NCBI GenBank assembly: GCA_036266195.1
Contig: DATANP010000689.1
Coordinates: 1-5,950, forward strand
Length of the DNA: 5,950 nt
Reading direction: 5' to 3'
From: DATMER01 sp036266195
Lineage (GTDB): Bacteria; Acidobacteriota; Thermoanaerobaculia; Multivoradales; UBA5704
In this document: one piece after another, positions 1-5,153 of the stretch
Position numbering within the stretch: the first letter of the stretch is position 1
Layout of the letters: each line of letters starts with the position of its first letter
Program-made: the position numbers and the translations under genes
The notes under the pieces: generated by a model
Told to the model about the DNA's origin: nothing
Databases searched by the model: none
Seen by the model: only the letters and a program-made list of their open reading frames with translations

Positions 1-1582
1 GTGCGATGGGAGAGGGGGCCAGGGGGTGAGGGGTCCGCACCCGGTCCAGGTCCCAGACCGCGATCCGCCGGTCGCTGTAGTCCGGCTTCCCCCAGGCCTG
101 GTAGAGCTGGACGACCATATTGTGGCCGAACGTCCGGAAGAGACTCCGGAACCGCTCATCGAGCTGGATGATGGGCGGGATCTTCATCTCCTCCTGGGTC
201 AGGTTGCGGTGGACCACCAGCCAGCGGGCGCGGCTCGCGAGGAACCCTTCCGGATTTCCTGGCACCATGTTGCGGAACCCCAGGCGCTCGTCCGCGAGCA
301 GGGCCCGGGCCGGCGCCACCACCACCTGCCGGCCATGGACCTCCTGATAGAGATAGAAGGCCCGGTTGACCTTCCAGACCGCCATCCACGGATACTCCAG
401 CACCGCCCCCGGCTCTTTCGAGTCCGCCAGCGTCCGGTAGAAGTCCGGCACCTGCCGCGGCCCCACCTCCGGTCGCGGCCACATGAAGGTCATGTAGTCG
501 TTGTGATGGGAGAAGGAGCTGCGCCACAGCCGGAGGTCCAGGAAGGGGCCGGCCCAGAGGAGGAGGGCAAGGAAGAGGGGGGCAAGAACGGGCTTCAGCG
601 GGGCCCTCGCCACCCACAGCAGCACCCAGGGCAGCACCACCAGGACGTACCGGAACGCGATCAGGGGGTGCTCGTGCCCGATCGGCGCCAGGTAGAGCAG
701 CCCGGCGATGTGACCGAGCACGGCCGTGACCGTGAGGAACGCGAGCCGGCGGTCGGTCCGGAAGAGATTCGCGAGCCCGGCCGCCGCCGCGATCCCGAAG
801 AGGACCGCCACCCAGCCGAGGCGGCTGCCGGCGATCAGCAGGCCCAGGTCCCTCACCATCTCCCAGGTGAGATGAAGCTCGCCGTGCTTCTCCTGCACCA
901 GGGCGGTCAGGGAGCCCCAGGCCGGCACCAGGAAGGCCAGGAAGGCGAGCACCGTGGCAACACCCAGGACCATCAGCCTCAGGAACCCGCGCCGGTCTCT
1001 TCGGATCAGGGCATCCACGCCCGCGAACAGGAAGGGGCTCACCACGAACGGCGCGGCCCCGAGGTGGAACCAGGCGGCCAGGGCGGCGAGGACCACGTAG
1101 GCCGCGCCCGTCCGCCAGTCCGGTTTCCTCCACCATGCGTCGAACGCGGCCAGCGCCCCGAAGCCGAAGAGCACGATCGGCGCGTACGAGCGGGCGATCC
1201 GGCTGTAGAAGACCAGCCCCGGCGAGATCGCCAGCAGGAAGGCGAACACCGTCGCGGTCCGCCATCCCAGGCGGCGCGCCGCCCAGAGCGGGGCCACGGC
1301 GAGCAGCAGTAGCCCGGAGATCACGATCGGCAGCCGCACCTGCCACTCCGAGAGCTTCACCCCCAGGTCCAGGAGCACGCGGTAGATTGCCGTAAGCGGG
1401 ATCGTGTTGTCCGTTCTCTGGTAGGTGACCAGGATCTCGGAGACCGGGTGCCCCAGCGCGGCGCGCACCGCGTGCAGCTCGTCGTCGCTCATCACCTGCG
1501 GCCCCAGGTTCCAGAGCCGGAAGAGCGATCCGAGGAGGAAGGCGCCGAGGACGACCAAGAGGACAACCGCCCGGCGGCTCAC
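1..1582 (-). CDS. GT39/ArnT-like membrane glycosyltransferase (3' end beyond window)
   Basis: The frame is open from a GTG at 1582 to the left edge, 527 codons with no stop seen, so the C-terminus is outside the window. The N-terminus MSRRAVVLLVVLGAFLLGSL is a short positive stretch followed by a membrane helix. Next comes RLWNL and then MSDDELHAV, with D34-E35 in the first outer loop. This is the place of the acidic catalytic/metal-site pair of GT-C enzymes (PMT/ArnT class), which move a sugar from a polyprenyl-phosphate carrier on the outer membrane face. A YSRIARSY motif, many hydrophobic segments and a soluble C-terminal part starting near HHND (359-362) follow. The start is supported by a GTGA overlap with the upstream paralogue, to which it aligns along its length, and by GGGAG 9 nt upstream. 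The last visible residues (WDLDRVRTPHPLAPSPIA) run past the point where the paralogue ends. The family call is good; donor and acceptor are unknown. Confidence 0.85.
   Translation of the reverse strand, partial: MSRRAVVLLVVLGAFLLGSLFRLWNLGPQVMSDDELHAVRAALGHPVSEILVTYQRTDNTIPLTAIYRVLLDLGVKLSEWQVRLPIVISGLLLLAVAPLWAARRLGWRTATVFAFLLAISPGLVFYSRIARSYAPIVLFGFGALAAFDAWWRKPDWRTGAAYVVLAALAAWFHLGAAPFVVSPFLFAGVDALIRRDRRGFLRLMVLGVATVLAFLAFLVPAWGSLTALVQEKHGELHLTWEMVRDLGLLIAGSRLGWVAVLFGIAAAAGLANLFRTDRRLAFLTVTAVLGHIAGLLYLAPIGHEHPLIAFRYVLVVLPWVLLWVARAPLKPVLAPLFLALLLWAGPFLDLRLWRSSFSHHNDYMTFMWPRPEVGPRQVPDFYRTLADSKEPGAVLEYPWMAVWKVNRAFYLYQEVHGRQVVVAPARALLADERLGFRNMVPGNPEGFLASRARWLVVHRNLTQEEMKIPPIIQLDERFRSLFRTFGHNMVVQLYQAWGKPDYSDRRIAVWDLDRVRTPHPLAPSPIA
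8..33. repeat. Purine-rich G/A element at the glycosyltransferase 3' end
   Basis: The plus strand reads GGGAGAGGGGGCC then AGGGGGTGAGGGG. The minus strand is the CCCCTCACCCCC...CCCTCTCCC type of sequence that, from general experience, recurs between genes in many GC-rich genomes. Here it is in frame with the end of the glycosyltransferase, giving TPHPLAPSP. Only one copy is visible, so its repeat nature is inferred. Confidence 0.4.
1579..1582 (-). promoter_or_regulatory. GTGA stop/start overlap between the two glycosyltransferase genes
   Basis: The TGA stop of the upstream glycosyltransferase (1581-1579) overlaps the GTG start of the next one (1582-1580). GGGAG lies 9 nt and GGAAG 2 nt before the GTG, both inside the upstream gene. 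This arrangement usually means translational coupling, so the two paralogues are probably made together in a fixed ratio. Confidence 0.75.
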
Positions 1583-3204
1583 TTCTTCCGGCTCCCGCGG
1601 ACCCGCTCCAGGTCCCAGGCGCGCACCAGGTTGTCCGAGTAGTCGGCCTGCCCCCACTCGGCGTCCAGCCGGGCGGCGAGCTTCTCGCCGATCCGCCGGT
1701 AGACCTTGCGCAGACCGGGGGGCATCGGCCGCGTGAACGGCCGGCCCGGGATGACCACCCGGTCCTCCTCCCAGGGGATGCGCAGATGGACGATCAGCGT
1801 CCGCGCCGGGCTCGCCAGGATCGCGGCCGGCTCGGGCTCCACCTCGTTGCGGAAGTCGAACCCCTGCTGCCGGGGGATGTCGAACGGAGCCCCGACCATC
1901 ACCCTCTCCCCATGCTTGCGCTGGTAGATGTAGAAGGTCCGGTTCTGCTCCCAGACTGTGGACCACGGCACCTCGAGCACCGGACCCTTCAGGGGCTGCG
2001 AATAGATCCCGGGCATCGCCTCGTCCGGGATCGTGGACAGCGGGTGGTAGAACCCCACGAAGTCGTTGTGGTGCATGAACGAGCTTTCGCGGTAGCCCGG
2101 CGTGAGGAACGGCCCGGTCCAGAGCAGGAAGGCGATGAAGAACCGCGACGCGCTGCGCTGGAGCCCCATGCCGAGCAAGCCGCTCCGTGGAATCCAGGTC
2201 CGGCCCAACGCCACCGCCACCCAGAGGAGCACGAACGGCAGCACCGGCAGGAGATAGCGGTTGAGCACGATCGGCAGGTTGAGCCCAAGCGGCGAGAGCA
2301 CCAGGATGCCGGCCAGGTGCCCGAGGGTCACCGTCAGCGTGAACAGCCCGAGCCGCGGATGGCGCCGCAGCAGCAGAAAGAGGCCGGTCAGCGCCGCGGC
2401 CCAGAACAGGGCTACCAGCACCCACGACCGGGTGCCCGCCTCCAGGAGGAGCACGTTGGCGGCCGTGCGCCACGGGATGTCGATCTCCCGGTGCTTGTTC
2501 CCCACCAGCCGCAGCAGCGAGGGCCCGGCCGGCACCAGGTAGAGCGCCATCGCGGCCACGATCGCGAGCCCGATCGCCACCAGCTCGCGCAACCGCCGCC
2601 AAGCCCGCGTTCGGATCAGGTCGCCCAGCGCGAACAGGAACGGCGAGGCCACGATCGGCCCGGCCCCGAGATGGACCCAGATCGCCAGCGCGCCGAAGAC
2701 CACATAGGAGATACCCGCTCGCCGCCCGCCGCCGCTCCACCACCGCTCGAACGCCATGACCGCCAGGAAGGAGAGCAGGACCATGGGCATGTACGACCGG
2801 GCGATGCGGCTGTAGAGCACGAAGAGCGGCGAAAACGCCACGAGCCAGCCGTAGAGCTCGGCCGGGAAGCGCTCCACCCGGCCGCTGAACGCCCGCGGCA
2901 GGAGGACCATCGCGAGCAGCCCGCAGAGGATCGCCGGCAGCCGGAAGTCCAGCTCCGAGAGCGACACCCCCCAGTCGAGCAGCAGGCGGTGGAAGGCGGT
3001 GATCGGCAGCGAGTAATCGACCAGCGAGTACCGGGTGACGATCTCGCCCGCCGGGTGCTCGGCTACGGCGCGGACCGCGTGCAGCTCGTCGCCGCCCATG
3101 ACCTGGTCGCGCAGGTTCCACAGGCGCAGCCCGGCCCCGGCCAGCACGAAGCCGACCATGGCGAGCCCCGGAAGGCGGCGCGGAGGGCGAGCAGCGGGTT
3201 CCAA
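1579..3204 (-). CDS. GT39/ArnT-like membrane glycosyltransferase (complete paralogue)
   Basis: About 541 aa and multispanning. A cationic start (RPPRRLP) leads into a membrane helix, then RLWNL and QVMGGDELHAV with D39-E40, the acidic pair in the first outer loop of GT-C enzymes. YSRIARSYMP follows, then several hydrophobic spans, then a soluble C-terminal region from HHND (378-381) that ends WDLERVRGSRKK. Such enzymes use a polyprenyl-phosphate sugar to glycosylate a lipid, glycan or protein outside the membrane. The start is a choice. TTG at 3204 keeps the whole first helix and leaves 13 nt after the protease stop, though no strong Shine-Dalgarno is seen. ATG at 3159 (526 aa) has GGGG 6 nt upstream but clips the helix. 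ATG at 3285 would overlap the protease by 68 nt and is unlikely. Its paralogue follows directly, so this is a tandem duplicate pair. Substrate unknown. Confidence 0.85.
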   Translation of the reverse strand: MEPAARPPRRLPGLAMVGFVLAGAGLRLWNLRDQVMGGDELHAVRAVAEHPAGEIVTRYSLVDYSLPITAFHRLLLDWGVSLSELDFRLPAILCGLLAMVLLPRAFSGRVERFPAELYGWLVAFSPLFVLYSRIARSYMPMVLLSFLAVMAFERWWSGGGRRAGISYVVFGALAIWVHLGAGPIVASPFLFALGDLIRTRAWRRLRELVAIGLAIVAAMALYLVPAGPSLLRLVGNKHREIDIPWRTAANVLLLEAGTRSWVLVALFWAAALTGLFLLLRRHPRLGLFTLTVTLGHLAGILVLSPLGLNLPIVLNRYLLPVLPFVLLWVAVALGRTWIPRSGLLGMGLQRSASRFFIAFLLWTGPFLTPGYRESSFMHHNDFVGFYHPLSTIPDEAMPGIYSQPLKGPVLEVPWSTVWEQNRTFYIYQRKHGERVMVGAPFDIPRQQGFDFRNEVEPEPAAILASPARTLIVHLRIPWEEDRVVIPGRPFTRPMPPGLRKVYRRIGEKLAARLDAEWGQADYSDNLVRAWDLERVRGSRKK

Positions 3205-3217
3205 AACGCCGGGTAGT

Positions 3218-3946
3218 TTACTTCCGCCAGAAGAGCGCCACACCCCAAACCAGCACCGCCACCGACACGGCGCCGCACAGGGCACCCCAGAACCAGTACG
3301 GCAGGAAGAGGAGCCGCTGCATCTGCATCACGTCCGACGGAAAGGACCCCGAGGGGTTCACGGCTCCGCGCGTGAACAGGTAGTCCGCCCGCGAAAAGAC
3401 CGACAGGGCAAGTTGGACCCCCACGAAGATGACCGCGAGTTGGGCCCGGTCCGGAGGCAGCCGGGCGGCGAGGAAGCACGCCGCCACCAGCAGGCCGACG
3501 AACACGAAGCCGAACACGTTGCGGACCAGAAAGATCTCGACCAGGAGGAGGAACACCCCCAGGCCGATCAGGCAGGCGCGGGCGCCCTGGGTGGTCCGCC
3601 CCAGGAAGAAGCAGACCGCCGCGGCCACGGACGGCCCGACCAGCCCGCCGGCCAGCGTCAGCCCCTGGCGGACGCGGCCGAAGCCGGTGAGATCGACCTC
3701 CGTGAGGCCGGCGCCGCTGGCCCACATCTGGAACTTCTGGAACCGTCCGCCGAGCATCAGCGCGGTGAGGCCGTGGCCCATCTCGTGCGCCACGGTCGAG
3801 AGCAGCACGAGCGGCCGGGCGAGGATGCGGCCGAGGAACGGCACGTTGTAGAGCACGAGCGTGGCCAGCGCGCTCAGGATCAGCACGTTCCGGGCGCTGG
3901 CCGCGTGCCGCTCCGGGGCCGCCAGAAGCTCGTCGCTCGAGATCAC
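3218..3946 (-). CDS. M50B-like membrane zinc metalloprotease
   Basis: A 242-aa membrane protein. Residues 45-60 read PLVLLSTVAHEMGHGL, giving the zinc motif HEMGH at 54-58 inside a hydrophobic segment, as in intramembrane M50-type proteases. LMLGGRF follows, as is usual in the M50B branch (HExGH...L..GG). A glycine-rich GGLVGPSVAAA segment at 100-110 stands where other M50 groups have their second motif. About four more hydrophobic spans follow, then FPSDVMQM (202-209) near the C-terminus, like the conserved S-D of this branch and possibly the third metal ligand (D205). The GTG start is fixed by GGAGGAGG 7 nt upstream. The gene sits 44 nt after the phosphoesterase and 13 nt before the glycosyltransferase. 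M50 proteases often cut membrane-bound regulators. The target here is unknown, and a non-proteolytic role is possible. Confidence 0.8.
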   Translation of the reverse strand: MISSDELLAAPERHAASARNVLILSALATLVLYNVPFLGRILARPLVLLSTVAHEMGHGLTALMLGGRFQKFQMWASGAGLTEVDLTGFGRVRQGLTLAGGLVGPSVAAAVCFFLGRTTQGARACLIGLGVFLLLVEIFLVRNVFGFVFVGLLVAACFLAARLPPDRAQLAVIFVGVQLALSVFSRADYLFTRGAVNPSGSFPSDVMQMQRLLFLPYWFWGALCGAVSVAVLVWGVALFWRK

Positions 3947-3953
3947 CCGTCGT

Positions 3954-3961
3954 CCTCCTCC
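3954..3961 (-). promoter_or_regulatory. Strong Shine-Dalgarno for the M50B-like gene
   Basis: GGAGGAGG lies 7 nt before the GTG at 3946. It is the clearest ribosome binding site in the window and decides that start over any upstream in-frame codon. Confidence 0.8.
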
Positions 3962-3990
3962 ACTGTTTACGGGAACTCTATCCCAGAGGT

Positions 3991-4845
3991 TCAGGCCAAC
4001 CGCAGCGTGAAGCTGGTGATCTCGGGCCGCGCGTTGAACCGCACCTGGAGGAGATGGCCGAGGCCGCGGTTGACGTACAGCCGGCGCCCGTCGGCCAGAT
4101 CGACCTCCCCCGCGACATAGCGCCGGTTGCGGACCGGCACGAGCGGCGCCGGCAGGAACGGCGGCTTGCACTGGCCGCCGTGCGTGTGACCGGCGAGGAT
4201 CCAACCCTGGTATCCGGCCCAGGGCCGCACGTCCAGGGTGTCCGGATTGTGGCAGAGCACGACCGCGGCCTCACCCCTCCGATCACTGCGGCAGCTCAGG
4301 GCAGCAACCGGATCGGCCAGCCCGGACCAGAGGTCGTCCACCCCCACGAAGTCGAGCCCCTCGACCGTAGCGCAGGCGTTCCGCAGCACCCGCACCCCGG
4401 CGCGCTCCGCCACCTGCTGGACCCGGGCGGCCACGGCAGGCTCGGACCAGGCCCGGCCGTAGTCGTGGTTGCCCAGGATGCCCAGGGTCGCCAGCCGTCC
4501 CTGCGGCAGATGGGCGAGCACGTCGCGGAGCTGCCCGTACTGGGCGTCCCCGCGCTCGTGGCTGTAGGTGAGGAAGTCGCCGGTGAACACCAGGACGTCC
4601 GGCCGGAGGGTTCCCACCTTCTCCAGGCAGTGGACCAGATACTCGTCGCTCACCCGGAGACCGACGTGCAGGTCGCTGATCTGCACGAGCCGGGCACCGG
4701 CGAGGGCCGGAGGCAGGCCCGCCACCGGAAGGTCCCGCTCCTCCACCGTCACCCAGTGGGGCTCGACCTCGAACGTATAGGCCACGATCCCGGCGGCTCC
4801 CAGGCCGGTCGCGGCGCTCCAGCGGAGGAAGTTTCGGCGGGTCAC
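3991..4845 (-). CDS. Tat-exported calcineurin-like metallophosphoesterase (YkuE/YaeI/LpxG-like)
   Basis: 284 aa starting at GTG. The N-terminus MTRRNFLRW followed by an Ala/Gly-rich hydrophobic stretch to about residue 24 is a twin-arginine signal or anchor, so the folded enzyme probably acts outside the cytoplasmic membrane. All metallophosphoesterase blocks are present: D58-x-H60 (ISDLHVG), G89-D90 (FTGDF), GNHD 125-128, H199 (CHNPD) and GHTH 219-222 followed by GGQ. These bind two metal ions and hydrolyse phosphoester or pyrophosphate bonds. Length, Tat signal and motif spacing match the YkuE/YaeI group, which includes LpxG-type UDP-diacylglucosamine hydrolases. Nothing seen separates lipid A precursor hydrolysis from other phosphodiester substrates. 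The Shine-Dalgarno is poor. It is the first gene of the apparent four-gene operon, after a promoter-like AT-rich region. Confidence 0.9.
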   Translation of the reverse strand: MTRRNFLRWSAATGLGAAGIVAYTFEVEPHWVTVEERDLPVAGLPPALAGARLVQISDLHVGLRVSDEYLVHCLEKVGTLRPDVLVFTGDFLTYSHERGDAQYGQLRDVLAHLPQGRLATLGILGNHDYGRAWSEPAVAARVQQVAERAGVRVLRNACATVEGLDFVGVDDLWSGLADPVAALSCRSDRRGEAAVVLCHNPDTLDVRPWAGYQGWILAGHTHGGQCKPPFLPAPLVPVRNRRYVAGEVDLADGRRLYVNRGLGHLLQVRFNARPEITSFTLRLA

Positions 4846-4875
4846 AAGAGGTGTACGGAGGGGGGTCCGGGAGCG

Positions 4876-4905
4876 TCCAAAAAAATTTCTCGAACTTTTT
4901 TTGGA
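4876..4905. repeat. 30-bp A/T-tract inverted repeat upstream of the phosphoesterase gene
   Basis: The arms TCCAAAAAAA (4876-4885) and TTTTTTTGGA (4896-4905) are perfect inverted copies. The 10-base centre is itself nearly symmetric: TTC (4887-4889) pairs with GAA (4892-4894) around a TC core, leaving one mismatched pair and the core. It ends about 31 nt before the GTG of the operon's first gene. It could be an operator, a bent-DNA element, or a 5' UTR hairpin in the minus-strand transcript. Confidence 0.7.
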
Positions 4906-4910
4906 GATTT

Positions 4911-4970
4911 TGTCAAAAAAGGGGGGGGCTGCGGCAACTATATATAGAAGAGGCTACCAACCTCCTTCAA
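4911..4970 (-). promoter_or_regulatory. Candidate promoter region for the four-gene operon
   Basis: On the minus strand, TTGAAG (4970-4965) is separated by 18 nt from TATATA (4946-4941, inside TATATATA), a plausible sigma70-type pair. It would give a start near 4932 and an untranslated leader of about 90 nt containing the dyad. A perfect TTGACA also occurs at 4916-4911, but 17 nt further on the sequence is TCGAGA, a poor -10, so that box alone is not convincing. Placement is inferred from sequence only. Confidence 0.4.
4915..4928. repeat. A6G8 homopolymer pair in the operon leader region
   Basis: Six A residues are followed directly by eight G residues. On the minus strand this is C8T6, just downstream of the TATATATA box. 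Runs of this length are prone to slipped-strand length change. Such a run near a promoter could vary expression, but a sequencing error in the run length is equally possible. Confidence 0.6.
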
Positions 4971-4979
4971 CCCGAATTC

Positions 4980-5018
4980 AGGGGCGGTCCAATTTCCTCC
5001 GGCTGCCCCTCTTTTTTT
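4980..5018 (+). terminator. Rightward intrinsic terminator with no visible plus-strand gene
   Basis: AGGGGCGGTC (4980-4989) pairs with GGCTGCCCCT (5001-5010), 10 pairs including two G-U, with an 11-base loop. C and then seven T residues follow (5011-5018). The T run lies only on the plus-strand side, and in the minus direction the two wobbles become mismatches, so it works rightward. It may stop antisense transcription before the TPR gene, or end a short unannotated RNA. Confidence 0.6.
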
Positions 5019-5153
5019 CTTCCCCTTTCAGAATGATCTGACGGCCTCCGGCAATCCGGTACCCGATCTCCGCTCTCTGCCTGGCTCTCTCTGCCGGGAG
5101 GGAGGGGGCGCCCTCTCCTGCGAAGCTGGGGAGGGCCGTGGCGGGGTCTTCTC

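Larger units (their letters stand above)
4846..5153. other. Intergenic region with AT-rich island, between TPR gene end and operon start
   Basis: This gap of 308 bases lies between the TPR stop and the phosphoesterase GTG. Positions 4876-4946 are strikingly A/T-rich for this genome, with runs A7, T7, A6 and TATATATA broken by G8. Positions 4980-5018 form a rightward terminator. Positions 5021-5153 are GC-rich and hold no gene, RNA or clear signal that I can support. A possible weak hairpin at 5101-5118 has no T run. No clear leftward terminator for the TPR gene is seen, so read-through into the operon is possible. Confidence 0.7.

Noticed and set aside
26..1312. Long plus-strand open frame (about 428 codons) opposite the left glycosyltransferase
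   Set aside because: Its translation is a low-complexity Arg/Pro/Glu/His-rich product with no motif. The minus strand in the same region encodes a clear membrane enzyme with a family match to its neighbour, so this is a GC-driven antisense shadow.
156..1346. Minus-strand 396-codon frame inside the left glycosyltransferase
   Set aside because: It is out of frame with the 527-codon frame that carries the DE motif and membrane helices, and its own product is Gly/Ala/Pro/Arg-rich with no coherent domain.
1786..3216. Long plus-strand open frame (about 476 codons) opposite the second glycosyltransferase
   Set aside because: Same character: rich in Arg, Gln, Glu, His and Pro, with no domain. It is explained by the high GC of the real minus-strand gene.
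3205..3285. Upstream ATG (3285) as start of the second glycosyltransferase
   Set aside because: It would overlap the protease gene by 68 nt and add a Cys/Trp-rich tail with no counterpart in the paralogue. The TTG at 3204 or ATG at 3159 fits better.
4888..4916. TTGACA at 4916-4911 as the main operon promoter
   Set aside because: The -35 box is perfect, but at 16-18 nt spacing the -10 candidates (such as TCGAGA) match poorly, so it is kept only as a minor possibility beside the TTGAAG/TATATA pair.
3035..4947. Plus-strand open frames opposite the protease and phosphoesterase genes
   Set aside because: They are compositionally biased shadows. All catalytic motifs lie in the minus-strand frames.
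4851..5036. Plus-strand 61-codon frame in the intergenic region
   Set aside because: It starts with GTG without a ribosome binding site, runs through the homopolymers, the dyad and the terminator, and has no recognisable feature.
5101..5118. GC-rich hairpin as a terminator for the TPR gene
   Set aside because: The stem has a mismatch on the minus strand, the loop is tiny, and no T run follows in the direction of TPR transcription.
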